Shown here piece by piece: positions 46,701-56,400 of a stretch of DNA of 64,000 nucleotides. Source of the stretch: Cellulomonas fimi (GTDB lineage Bacteria > Actinomycetota > Actinomycetes > Actinomycetales > Cellulomonadaceae). The position numbers were made by a program, and so were the translations under genes. The stretch spans positions 62,001 to 126,000 of the forward strand of contig NZ_JAPESW010000002.1 of the NCBI RefSeq assembly GCF_028527925.1, written 5' to 3'. Every line of letters begins with the position of its first letter. The stretch's first letter is position 1. The notes under the pieces are model-generated. The model worked only from the letters and a program-made list of their open reading frames with translations, ran no database searches and had not been told where the DNA came from.

Positions 46701-47600
46701 TCAGCTCGACCTGTTGACGGCGAACCTCTCCCAACGCCACGCCAACAGGTCCCGGGACGGAGCGTCCGCCGCACGCCGCGGCAACGTGATCCGCTCGCCG
46801 TGCATCGCCTGCAGCCCGTGCCGCAGCATCGGCCCGTCGACCTCGTCCAGGAGCTTCCCGTCGAGGTGGACGACGTAGTCGGGGCTCACGCCGAGCATGT
46901 TCTGGTCGTACGCCGCGTGATGGATCTTGCAGAGCGCGAGCCCGTTCGTCGTGGTTGGTCGCCCGAGCTCCTCACCGTCCGGAACGATGTGTGCCGCGTC
47001 GAGAAGTGAGCCGTGCGCGAGCCTGCACATCGCGCAACGCGTCTCGTACGCGAGGAGGACTCGCGTCCGGAATGCAGGCTGGTGCAGGCGCTGGCGGGCG
47101 AGGCGCAGCCCGTACGCACGCTGATCGACTGTCAGGTGCGTGAGATCACCCATGTACCGGAACGCCTCGTCGAGCGCGATGACGAACACCCGGTCCTCGG
47201 GGTACTCGTCGACGACATAGACGGGCGCAACAGGGGTGTAGTAGTTCGGGACCTCCTTCCGGAACAGGATCAGCGGCATCCCCGTCGTGATCGCGTTTCG
47301 CAGTTTCGCGTTGTCGCCGCTGAAAGGGTCACCACTTCGGTAGGCGTAGTGGAGAAGGCCGTCCTTCTCGCTCTCGATGTCGTCGTACGGGCCGTCGACC
47401 GACGACACGATGGCGAGCGTGGAGCCGAAGTGAGCTGGATTACGGATGCCACGTGAGTAATCGATGATGGGTAGCGCCTGACCGTCGAGCGTGAAACGAA
47501 GTAGTTCGTCTCGATGCACGAAACCGCCGTTCGACTCGGCCTTCGCCTGGACCCACCGGATGACCTCGCGACGGATCGCGGCTTCGACGGCGGTGTCCAC
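46701..47600 (-). CDS. HNH endonuclease with an SRA/PUA-like N-terminal domain (type IV restriction-like)
   Basis: The product is 299 residues. The C-terminal HNH domain has CAMCRLAHGSLLDAAHI, then TTNGLALCKIHHAAYDQNMLG. The N-terminal half reads YSRGIRNPAHFGSTLAI ... DGLLHYAYRSGDP ... NAKLRNAITTGMPLILF ... PVAPVYVVDEY, the layout of the DNA-reader (SRA/sulfur-binding-like) module found with HNH domains in modification-dependent enzymes such as ScoMcrA. It may cut modified foreign DNA. The DNA here is visibly less GC-rich than its surroundings, a sign of recent transfer. No modification genes are near. GTG 47600 is the likely start. Confidence 0.75.
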   Translation of the reverse strand: MDTAVEAAIRREVIRWVQAKAESNGGFVHRDELLRFTLDGQALPIIDYSRGIRNPAHFGSTLAIVSSVDGPYDDIESEKDGLLHYAYRSGDPFSGDNAKLRNAITTGMPLILFRKEVPNYYTPVAPVYVVDEYPEDRVFVIALDEAFRYMGDLTHLTVDQRAYGLRLARQRLHQPAFRTRVLLAYETRCAMCRLAHGSLLDAAHIVPDGEELGRPTTTNGLALCKIHHAAYDQNMLGVSPDYVVHLDGKLLDEVDGPMLRHGLQAMHGERITLPRRAADAPSRDLLAWRWERFAVNRSS

Positions 47601-47807
47601 GGCCTCAGCTCACCTGCTTGCGCCGGCTGCGCGCAAGTCACCGTTCGGTCGACGAGCGCCCCGCCTTCGGGCGCCTTTTGCGTGCCTACGTCGAAGCGCG
47701 CGGGTGATGTCGCCCGGCGGACGGGTGACGATCGCCCGTCTCCGCCGAAACCGGACAGATCGGGCGTTAGCGTCGCGGCTGCTCCACTCCGCTGCGAAAG
47801 GCCCCTC

Positions 47808-50573
47808 ATGCGTCCGCGACGCCACCTCCTCCACCGCGCCACGGCTGCGGCGACCCTGGCCGCCGTCGCGGCCTCGCTCCTCGTCGCCGTCGGACTCGCT
47901 CCCGCGCAGGCGGCACCGACCGGTGAGGCGATCAAGGTCGTGCAGATCGGCGACTCCTACTCGGCGGGCAACGGCGCGGGCGCGTACTACGGGCCGGCGG
48001 ACTGCTACCGGTCGCACGACAGCTGGGCCGCGGAGTACACCGAGTGGCTCGCGGACCAGGGCAACCACGTCACGTTCGTGACGCGCGCGTGCTCGGGCGC
48101 GGTGTCCCAGAACGTCCTGTCCGACCGGAAGATGGACTCGCACCTGGCCTACGTGCCGGGCGGGACGGTCGGGCGGACCCAGGAGGAGGGCCTCGCGGCG
48201 GCCAAGGCGGCGAAGGTCTGCTCGACGAAGTACGTCGACGAGGAGTACTTCGAGTACTCGGTCGCGATCTGGGACACGGTGCGGGGCACGTTCGCGGTGG
48301 ACTGCCAGCGCTACCTGCGCGCGCAGATCGAGGCGGTCGGCCGGGACACCGACGTCGTGGTCTTCACGATGGGCGGCAACGACCTGGGCTTCGCGGACAT
48401 CGTCAAGCAGTGCTTCGCGGTCGGCTTCCGCGACCCGGGCGACTGCCGCGAGAAGGTGACGGACGCGCGCGCCGGGATCGACCAGCTCGAGGACGACCTG
48501 ACCGACCTGCTGGGCCGGTTGCGGGACCGGATGCGCCCGGACGCCAAGGTCGTGCTGCTGTCGTACCCGTACCTGTCGGACACGGACTCGTTCGTCCTGC
48601 GCAGCCTGCGCGACCGCCTGCCGTTCGTGTCCGGTGACACCTACGACATCGGGCACGAGGTGCGCGCGCTGGGCGACGAGGGCGACGCCGCGCAGCGGGC
48701 CGCCGTCGCGCGGGCCAACACGGCGGCGGGCAGGCCGTTCGTGTCGTACGTCGACACGGTCAAGCAGCACTTCGCGGGCCACGAGCCCGACCCGTCGGCG
48801 ACGAACCGCAACGACGACCGGTGGATCCACGAGTTCGACTCCGTGACGATGGCCGAGTGGTACCACCCGACGACGACGGGCCACTACGAGGAGTCGACGC
48901 TGCTGCGGTCGTCGTCCGTGGCGGGCCGGGTCCCCTCGTCGACGGCCGGGAGCATCGACCTCGTGTTCGCGATCGACACGACGGGGTCGATGGACTGGGT
49001 CCTGCAGGCGGTGAAGGACACCGCGACGCGCATGGTCGACCACCTCGCGGCGAGCTCCGGCTCGTACCGGTTCGCGCTCGTCACCTTCCGGGACGACCCC
49101 GTCTACACCGAGTGGGACGGCGACTACGCCGCACGCGTCGACCTGCCGTTCACGTCGGACCCCGACGCCATCCGCACCGCCCTGGCGGGCATGGAGGCGA
49201 ACGGCGGCGGCGACTGGCCGGAGACGGCCCTGTCCGGGATGCAGGCCGCGATCGACCTGCCGTGGCGGCCCGGAGTCAAGAAGGTCCTGATCCCGATCAG
49301 CGACGCGCCGGCGCACGACCCGGAGCCGATGAGCGGCCTCACGTCCGCGACGGTGATCGCGGACGCGCTCGCGGTCGACCCGGTCGAGGTCTACCCGATC
49401 GACGTCGGCACCGGTGCGTTCGCACCGAGCGTCGAGGCCGTCGCCGCCGGGACGGGCGGGTCGACGACGACGTCGCTCGACGTGGCCGAGACGCTCCTCG
49501 ACACCGTCTCGACCGCGATGGACAAGCCGTACGCGTGGGTCCAGGGCCCGTACGTGGCGCGGGTCGGCGACACGCTTCGGCTCGACGCGCGCGGCTCGTA
49601 CGCGACGACGGGCGACCTCGTCTCGTTCGAGTGGGACCTCGACGGCGACGGCACGTACGACGTGACGACGTCGACCCCGACGCTCGACCACACGTTCAGC
49701 ACGCTCGTCGACGCGTACCTCGCGGTGCGCGTCACGGACGCCGCGGGCCGCGCGAGCATCGCGACGACGCCGCTCGCGATCACGGACGACGGCGACGAGA
49801 CGCCGGCGGACGTCGACGTCTGCCCGACCGTGGCGGACCCGGGCCAGGAGGACCACGACGGCGACGGCGTCGGTGACGCGTGCGACCCCTCGGCGTTCGC
49901 GCTCGAGACCGACCCGGAGGTCGTCGTGTTCGAGGCCGACGACCCGGGCGTGGTCGCGTCGTCGACGGTCTCCGGCGCGGTGTTCGAGGACGCCGACGCC
50001 GACGGGCTGCGCGAGACGGGCGACGGACCGGCAGCCGGCGTCGCGGTGACGCTCACGGGCACCGACGCCGGTGGTGCCCCCGTCACGGCGAGTGCGACCG
50101 GCGCCGCCGACGGCTCGTGGTCGGTCACCGGGCTGCTGCCCGGCACGTACACGCTGACCGCGGCGGGGGCCGTCTCGGCCCGGCCCGGTGCCCCTGTGCC
50201 CGCGTCGGGCGACGGCACGTCCGGGGGCGCGGCCGTCGGGACGTCGGTCGGGTCGGTCGTCCTGTCCGGCGTGGGCGCGGGCGTCGAGGGCGTGGGCTTC
50301 GGCGTCCGGGTGGTGTCGGGCCCGGGGGGGCCGACCGCGTCCCCGACGGACCGGCCGACGGGTGGGACCGTCGCGACGCCGACCCCGTCGGGCCGCCCGG
50401 AGTTCGCGTCGGAGGTGCTCGCGGCTGTGCCGTCCGGGTCGTCTCCGCTCGCCACGACGGGTTCCGACGCGGGCGAGGTCCTGCGCTGGGCCATGCTGGC
50501 CGTGGTCGTCGGTGCCCTGGCCGTCCTCGGGGCGGCCCCGGCGGCCCGACGGACACGTCGTCAGGAGGACTGA
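47808..50573 (+). CDS. Cell-wall-anchored multidomain protein: SGNH hydrolase, vWA, PKD, thrombospondin-3 and SdrB-like domains
   Basis: The product is 921 residues. A signal peptide (about 1-36) is followed by an SGNH/GDSL esterase domain (IGDSYSAGNG with S50, later MGGNDLG, and a late EWYHPTTTGHYE His). Next come a vWA domain (FAIDTTGSMDW, near 388), a PKD domain (EWDLDGDGTYDV), a calcium-type DHDGDGVGDACD repeat, and an SdrB-like repeat (FEDADADGLRETGDG ... LPGTYTLTA). The C-terminus is LATTG (881-885), a hydrophobic helix and RRTRRQED, i.e. a LAxTG sortase signal typical of class E sortases. A TAGCGT -10 lies at 47768-47773 and GAAAGG before the ATG. It likely binds and deacylates surface or host polymers. 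Confidence 0.85.
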   Translation: MRPRRHLLHRATAAATLAAVAASLLVAVGLAPAQAAPTGEAIKVVQIGDSYSAGNGAGAYYGPADCYRSHDSWAAEYTEWLADQGNHVTFVTRACSGAVSQNVLSDRKMDSHLAYVPGGTVGRTQEEGLAAAKAAKVCSTKYVDEEYFEYSVAIWDTVRGTFAVDCQRYLRAQIEAVGRDTDVVVFTMGGNDLGFADIVKQCFAVGFRDPGDCREKVTDARAGIDQLEDDLTDLLGRLRDRMRPDAKVVLLSYPYLSDTDSFVLRSLRDRLPFVSGDTYDIGHEVRALGDEGDAAQRAAVARANTAAGRPFVSYVDTVKQHFAGHEPDPSATNRNDDRWIHEFDSVTMAEWYHPTTTGHYEESTLLRSSSVAGRVPSSTAGSIDLVFAIDTTGSMDWVLQAVKDTATRMVDHLAASSGSYRFALVTFRDDPVYTEWDGDYAARVDLPFTSDPDAIRTALAGMEANGGGDWPETALSGMQAAIDLPWRPGVKKVLIPISDAPAHDPEPMSGLTSATVIADALAVDPVEVYPIDVGTGAFAPSVEAVAAGTGGSTTTSLDVAETLLDTVSTAMDKPYAWVQGPYVARVGDTLRLDARGSYATTGDLVSFEWDLDGDGTYDVTTSTPTLDHTFSTLVDAYLAVRVTDAAGRASIATTPLAITDDGDETPADVDVCPTVADPGQEDHDGDGVGDACDPSAFALETDPEVVVFEADDPGVVASSTVSGAVFEDADADGLRETGDGPAAGVAVTLTGTDAGGAPVTASATGAADGSWSVTGLLPGTYTLTAAGAVSARPGAPVPASGDGTSGGAAVGTSVGSVVLSGVGAGVEGVGFGVRVVSGPGGPTASPTDRPTGGTVATPTPSGRPEFASEVLAAVPSGSSPLATTGSDAGEVLRWAMLAVVVGALAVLGAAPAARRTRRQED

Positions 50574-50984
50574 GTGCACGCCACGTGGCGCCGCGTCACC
50601 GCGACGGTCGTCGCCGTCCTCGCGCTCGCGGCGCTCGTGGCGTGCTCGTCGGGCGACGGGACCCTCGCGCGGCTCCAGGCGGAGCCCGTGTGGACCCTCG
50701 CGGTCCCGGGCACGACGGTCGAGGACGTCGTGACGCGCGACGGCGGGTCGTCGCTCGGTCAGCGGGTGGTCGCGAAGGCGGCGAAGACGCTCGTGCCCGC
50801 GGACGGCACGACGACGGCGGACGTCGTCGCGGCCCTGACGGCGAGTGCCGAGGACTCCGGCTGGACGGACCCGAGCGCGACGGACGGCTCGGTGACGTGG
50901 ACGAAGGTCGTCGACGGCGTGACGTGGTCGCTGTACGTCGGCGAGGAGGGCGACGGCGTCCGGCTGTCCCTCGACGCCAGCTGA
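50574..50984 (+). CDS. Small lipoprotein downstream of the wall-anchored protein
   Basis: The product is 136 residues with a lipoprotein signal (TATVVAVLALAALVACSSG, Cys24). The mature part is small, mixed alpha/beta, with no known motif. GTG 50574 starts directly after the stop of the upstream gene with AGGAGG 6 nt before it, so the two are co-transcribed; the lipoprotein may help the large surface protein. It converges with the ABC ATPase gene, 10 bp away, with no visible terminator between them. Confidence 0.75.
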   Translation: MHATWRRVTATVVAVLALAALVACSSGDGTLARLQAEPVWTLAVPGTTVEDVVTRDGGSSLGQRVVAKAAKTLVPADGTTTADVVAALTASAEDSGWTDPSATDGSVTWTKVVDGVTWSLYVGEEGDGVRLSLDAS

Positions 50985-50994
50985 GCGCCCGCCG

Positions 50995-51591
50995 CTACAG
51001 CGCGGCTCCCTCGAGCACGGGCGTCAGGTCGACGATGCGCGCGCCGAGCCGCACGGCGTCGGCGACGTCGTGCGTGATGAGCAGCACGCTGCGCCCCCGG
51101 CACGCCGCGGCGACCCAGGCGAGCACGGTCGCGCGTCCGTCGGCGTCGATGCCGGTGAACGGCTCGTCCAGGACGACGAGCGTGGCCTCGGCCAGCAGCG
51201 CGCGGGCGATCGCCACCCGTCGGCGCTGCCCGCCCGAGAGCTCGCGCACGGGCCGGTGGAGCGCGTCGGCCGGCAGCCCGAGCGCACGCAGCTCGGCGGC
51301 GACCCGGCACGCGGGCACGTCCCGCCGCAGCACGAGGCGCACGTTCGCGACCGCGTCGAGGTGCTCGCAGAGCCGGTCCTCCTGGAAGACCGCGGCGCAC
51401 CGTTCGTCGGCCCCCTCGACCGTGCCGGCGGTCGGCGGGACCAGGCCGAGCAGCGCGCGCCCGAGGGTCGTCTTGCCGCTGCCGTTCGGGCCCATGACGG
51501 CGACGACGCCGTCGTCGGGCAGGTCGAGGTCGAGGTCGTCGAGCACGGTGCGCCCTCCGAGCTCGACGTGCAGGTCGCGGACGGCGATCAC
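50995..51591 (-). CDS. ABC transporter ATP-binding protein (NitT/TauT/SsuB type, short)
   Basis: The product is 198 residues. Walker A GPNGSGKTT, Q-loop VFQEDRLCEHLDAVANV, signature ELSGGQRRRVAIARAL, Walker B LVVLDEPF and switch H in LLITHDVADAV are complete. It is shorter than most TauB/SsuB proteins, lacking a C-terminal extension. The GTG overlaps the permease stop and has GGAGG 7 nt upstream. It powers the transporter made with the two upstream genes, at the end of the hydrogenase operon. Confidence 0.88.
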   Translation of the reverse strand: MIAVRDLHVELGGRTVLDDLDLDLPDDGVVAVMGPNGSGKTTLGRALLGLVPPTAGTVEGADERCAAVFQEDRLCEHLDAVANVRLVLRRDVPACRVAAELRALGLPADALHRPVRELSGGQRRRVAIARALLAEATLVVLDEPFTGIDADGRATVLAWVAAACRGRSVLLITHDVADAVRLGARIVDLTPVLEGAAL

Positions 51592-52469
51592 GGTGCCACC
51601 TCCGGGTGGTCGGGGTGCGAGGACGGCAGCCGCCGCAGGGCCGCGCCGACGAGGCGTTCGGCGGCGAGGCTCAGCGCGACGACGACAGCCGTCCAGACGA
51701 CGACGTCGGCCGTGACCAGGAGCAGCTTCGCGTCGTAGAGGCGTGCGCCGACGGTCCCGGCGGGCAGCCCGATGACCTCGGCGGCGACGCCGCTCTTCCA
51801 CGCGAGGCCGACGCCGACGCGGCACGCGGCGGCGAAGAACGGCAGGACGGCGGGGACGTCGACCGCGCGCAGGCGCCGGATGCGCGGCACCCGGAAGACG
51901 GCGGCGACCTCCAGCATCGCGCGGTCCCGCTGCCCGATCCCCTCGAGCACGGCCGCGTAGGTGACGGGCAGGACCATGAGGGCGCTGACGACGACCGCCA
52001 GGCGGCCGGTGTCGACCCAGACCAGCACGAGGACGATGAAGCTGACGACGGGGGCGGCCCGCACGGCGCCGACGACGGGCGACACGAGCGTCCGGACGGT
52101 CCGCCAGCAGCCCGCGGCGACCGCGAGCAGGGTCCCGAGCAGCGTCCCGACGACGAACCCCGCGGCGATCCGCACGAGCGAGCGGGCGACGGTCGACCAG
52201 AACGAGGGCTCGACCACGAGCTCGGCGAACCGGCCGCCGACCTCGGCGGGTGCGGGCAGCAGCAGCCGCTGCCCGACCGCGAGGGCCGCGAGCTGCCAGA
52301 CGGCGAGCCAGAACACGCCGACGAGCACCGGCCCGGCCGCACGACGCCACCCCCGGCGAGCGCCGGGACGGGCCGGCGAGCGGCGCGCGGCGACGGACCG
52401 GCCGGCGTGGGAGCCGGCCGTGCGTCGAGCGGAGCGGTCAGTCGTCCGCGCCGTAGTAGAAGTCGTCAT
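51588..52469 (-). CDS. ABC transporter permease (TauC/SsuC type)
   Basis: The product is 293 residues. A basic, disordered N-terminal tail (~45) precedes about six helices. The EAA-type loop that contacts the ATPase appears as VLEGIGQRDRAMLEVAAVFR. The ATG at 52469 lies 32 bp inside the end of the binding-protein gene in another frame; later starts are possible, but the overlap shows tight coupling. The transported substrate is unknown. Confidence 0.85.
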   Translation of the reverse strand: MTTSTTARTTDRSARRTAGSHAGRSVAARRSPARPGARRGWRRAAGPVLVGVFWLAVWQLAALAVGQRLLLPAPAEVGGRFAELVVEPSFWSTVARSLVRIAAGFVVGTLLGTLLAVAAGCWRTVRTLVSPVVGAVRAAPVVSFIVLVLVWVDTGRLAVVVSALMVLPVTYAAVLEGIGQRDRAMLEVAAVFRVPRIRRLRAVDVPAVLPFFAAACRVGVGLAWKSGVAAEVIGLPAGTVGARLYDAKLLLVTADVVVWTAVVVALSLAAERLVGAALRRLPSSHPDHPEVAP

Positions 52470-53490
52470 CGGGCAGTGCCCCTCCCACGGCGGCCGGGTC
52501 CGCGTCGCGCAGCACGCCGTAGTACCCGGCGAGCGCGGTCCGCATGGCGGGGCCGTCGACGTAGGTGACGTGCGACCCGGGGATGGCGGCGGTCGCGACG
52601 GCCGCGTCGGGCACGATCCCGGCCGCGGCGACGAGCTCCCCCGCCTCGTCGGGGTGCTCGTTGGTGAACGCGGTGGAGTCCGCGTAGTCGGCGAGGAGCT
52701 CGTCGAACGCAGCCGCGTGCTCCTGGGCGAACTGCGCGCGCACGACGACGACGCCGGTCACGAGCGGTGACGCCGGCTCGACGTCGGCCCACACGTCGGT
52801 GAGGTCGAGCGCGGCCCGCGCACCGGGGACCTGCGACGTGACGACGGTGACGTACGGCTCGGGCAGGACGGCCACGGCGCCGGGCTCGGCGGCGAGGCGT
52901 GCGGCGACCTCGGTCGGCTCGCTGAGGTACTGCACGGTGAGGTCGGCGGCGGGGTCGAGCCCGTGGACGGCGAGCAGGTGCTCGAGCACCCACTGCGGCG
53001 TCGCGCCCTTGCCCGTGCTGTAGACGGTGCGGCCGCGCAGGTCGGCGAGCGTCGTGACGGTGTCGCCGACCTCGACGACGTGCAGCACGCCGAGCGTGTT
53101 GATCGCGGCGACCTGCACGGCGGCGGGCGTCCCGACGGTCCGCGCGCGCAGGACGGCGGCGAGGTTGGCGGGGAGGAGGGCCACGTCGACCTGGCCCTGG
53201 AGGAGCAGCGGCAGCACCTCGTCGGCGGTGCCGTGCACGGTCACCTGGTAGTCGTGGCGCGCGCGGCCGTGCGCGGCGTCGTCCATGAGCGCGACCAGCC
53301 CCATCGTGGTCGGGCCACGGAGCGACGCGATGCGGACGGTCGTGCGCTCGGCGGCCGTGGGGCGGGCGGCCGACGGCCCCGCGGAGGCTCCGCCGGCGGC
53401 CGGGGCGGCCCCGGGGTCGGCGGTGCACCCGACGAGCAGGCCCACGAGCGCGGCGACCGTCGCGAGCGCGCGCACGGCTCGGCGGCTCAC
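52438..53490 (-). CDS. ABC transporter substrate-binding lipoprotein (NMT1/TauA-like)
   Basis: The product is 350 residues with lipobox VGLLVGC (Cys22). Core motifs include RIASLRGPTTMGLVALMDDA, DVALLPANLAAVLRARTVG, GRTVYSTGKGATPQWVLEH and a conserved C-terminal LPDDDFYYG. The wording of these motifs reminds me of a binding-protein subfamily from anaerobic Firmicutes, which I cannot verify here. Ligands of the broader family range from nitrate and sulfonates to thiamin precursors, so the ligand is open. Its GTG overlaps the stop of the hydrogenase fusion, making one operon with it. Confidence 0.85.
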   Translation of the reverse strand: MSRRAVRALATVAALVGLLVGCTADPGAAPAAGGASAGPSAARPTAAERTTVRIASLRGPTTMGLVALMDDAAHGRARHDYQVTVHGTADEVLPLLLQGQVDVALLPANLAAVLRARTVGTPAAVQVAAINTLGVLHVVEVGDTVTTLADLRGRTVYSTGKGATPQWVLEHLLAVHGLDPAADLTVQYLSEPTEVAARLAAEPGAVAVLPEPYVTVVTSQVPGARAALDLTDVWADVEPASPLVTGVVVVRAQFAQEHAAAFDELLADYADSTAFTNEHPDEAGELVAAAGIVPDAAVATAAIPGSHVTYVDGPAMRTALAGYYGVLRDADPAAVGGALPDDDFYYGADD

Positions 53491-56400
53491 GGCGCACCGA
53501 CCGCGGAGGAGTTTGCAAGGCCGCCCTGGACGGGGCGGTCACCGACCGGCCGGAACGGCGCGTAGGTCGTGTGCAGCAGCTCGTGCGCGAGCTCCGACCC
53601 CGGCGAGCCGTAGCACTCGTCGTACAGCCGCAGCACGTCGGGGTTGGCCTGCGAACGCCGCACCGTCGAGGTGCGGTCGATGTCGACGAGGACCTGCTGC
53701 CGGGCGCGCGTCTCGGCGGCGTCGCGCGGCGCAGGGTGCCCGGCGCCGTTGACGCACCCGCCGGGGCACGCCATGACCTCGATGAGGTCGTACCCGACGT
53801 CCTCGCCGTCGCGGATCCGCCGCGCGAGCGCGTCCACGTTGCCGAGGCCGCTGATGACGGCGACCCGCACGGTGGTCCCACCGGCCTCGACGGTCACCTC
53901 CTTGATGCCGTCGAGCCCGCGCACCTCGTGCACGTCGAGGTCGTGGAGCGGCGTCCCGGTGAGCTTCTCGACGGCCATCCGCAGCGCGGCCTCCGCGACG
54001 CCGCCGGACGCCCCGAACAGGACGCCCGCCCCGGACACGCGCGCGTACGGCTCGTCGAAGTCGGACGGCTCGACGTCCTCGGGCGTCAGTCGCAGCATGT
54101 CGACCATTTCGAGCAGCTCGGTCGTGGTGAGCACGGCGTCGACGTCCCGCACGCCGTCGGGCGCGAACTCGGGGCGCGCAGCCTCGTACTTCTTCGCGAG
54201 ACACGGCACGACCGACACCGTGTACAGGCGCTCGACGGGGATCCCGGTGCGCTGCGCGAAGTGGTGCTTCACGGTCGCGCCCATCATCTGCTGCGGCGAC
54301 CGGCACGACGACAGGTGCGGGATGAGCTCGGGGAACCGCCGCTCGACGAGGTTCACCCAGCCGGGGCAGCACGAGGTCAGCTGCGGCAGCCGGTCGCCGC
54401 TGCCGACGCGCTCGAGGAACTCGGTCGTCTCCTCGAGGATCGTGAGGTCGGCCGCGAACGCGAAGTCGAACACCTTGTCGAAGCCGACGCGCCGCATGAG
54501 CCCCGCGAGGAACGGCGACGCCTCCGCCGGCGTCAGGCCGTAGTACGCCGCGATCGCGCTGCGCACCGCCGGCGCGACGAAGCCGACGACCACCTTCTCG
54601 GGGTCGTGCATCGCGGAGAACACGCCGCCGCGCTCGCGCACGTAGTCGAGCGCGCCGCACGGGCACGCGCGCACGCACTGCCCGCACGAGACGCAGTCGG
54701 TGAGCCCGAGCGGCTGGTCGTCGCGCGTCCCCACGGTCAGGCGGCCCGCGTCGAACTGGAACGCGAGGACGTCGACGCCCTCGACCTGCGCGCACGCGGC
54801 GACGCACAGCCCGCACGAGATGCACTTGTTGTGGTCGCGCACGATGAACGGGTGGTCCTGCACGACGGGCGTGTACGGGCGGACGTGCAGGGGCGTCGCG
54901 AACTCGACGTGGTGGGCCGTCGCCTGGTCACGCAGGTCGCACCGGTTCTGCTTCGAGCACCCGCACTCGAGGCAGCGCGCCGCCTCCGCCCGCGCCTGCT
55001 CCTCGGTCAGCCCGGTCTCGACCTCGACGAAGCTCCCGGTGCGCTCCGCGGGCGGCAGCTCGGGCATCGCGACCCGGCGGGCGCGCGGCACGACCGCGAA
55101 CTCGTCGCGCGGCAGGTCCTCCAAGGTCCCGCGGCTGCACGCGTAGTCCTCGTGCGACGGCCGGACGGCTCCCTCGCGCACGTACTCGTCCATCGCCTGC
55201 GCGGCGCGCCGTCCCGCCGCGACCGCCTGGATGACGGTCGCCGGGCCGGTGACGCAGTCGCCGCCCGCGAACACGTTCCGCTCGGAGCTCTGCAGCGTGC
55301 GGCCGTCGACGTCGACGTCGCCCCACTCGTTGAGCCGCACCGGCAGGTCGTCCCACAGGAACCCGGTGTCGGTGGTCTGACCGATCGCGCCGATGACGGT
55401 GTCCGCGTCGATCGCGTGCTCCGAACCCGGCACCCGCACGGGACGCCGCCGCCCCGACCGGTCCGGCTCGCCGAGCTCCATGCGGACGAGCTCCACGCGC
55501 AGCCGCCCGTCGACCGCGCTGATCGCGGTAGGCGCGGCGAGGAACACCATCTCGACGCCCTCGCGCAGCGCCTCCTCGATCTCGGACGGCTCGGCGGGCA
55601 TCTCGTCGCGCGTGCGCCGGTACACGAGCCGGACGTCGCGGGCACCCTTGCGCAGCGCGGTCCGGACGCAGTCGATCGCGGTGTTGCCGCCGCCGATGAC
55701 GACGACCGTGTCTCCCACCGGGTCGTCGACGCCCTGCACGACCCCGCGCAGCCAGTCGATCCCGAGGTGCACGCCCGGCAGGTGCTCCCCGTCGAGCTGG
55801 AGCGGCGTCGCGCGCCACGACCCGACGGCGAGGTAGACCGCGTCGTGCTCGCGGCGCAGGTCCTCGAGCCGCACGTGCGTGCCCAGCGCCGTCCCGGTGA
55901 CGATCTCGACGCCGATCGCCTGCATGAAGGCGATCTCCTCGTCGAGCGTCGCCTTCGGCAGCCGGTACTCCGGGATGCCGTAGCGCATCATCCCGCCCGG
56001 CCGGTCCTGCTTCTCGAACACCGTCACCCGGTGACCCGCGATCGCCGCGTAGTACGCCGCCGACAGCCCCGACGGGCCCGCGCCGACGACCGCGATCCGC
56101 TTGCCGCTCGGCTCCGCGAGGCGCGGCGTCCACGGCGCCGGACGGCTGCGGTCCCAGTCCGCGACGAACCGCTTGACGTGGTTGATGGCGACCGGCTCGT
56201 CGACGAGGTTGCGCCGGCACTCCGCCTCGCACGGGTGCGGGCACACCCGGCCGCACGCCGAGGGGAACGGGTTGCGGTCCTTGATGACGCGGATCGCCGC
56301 CTCGAAGTTCCCCGTCGCGACGTGGTGCAGGTACGTCTGGATGTCGATGTTCGCCGGGCACGTCTGGACGCACGGCGCCACGCAGTCGGCGTTGTGGTCG

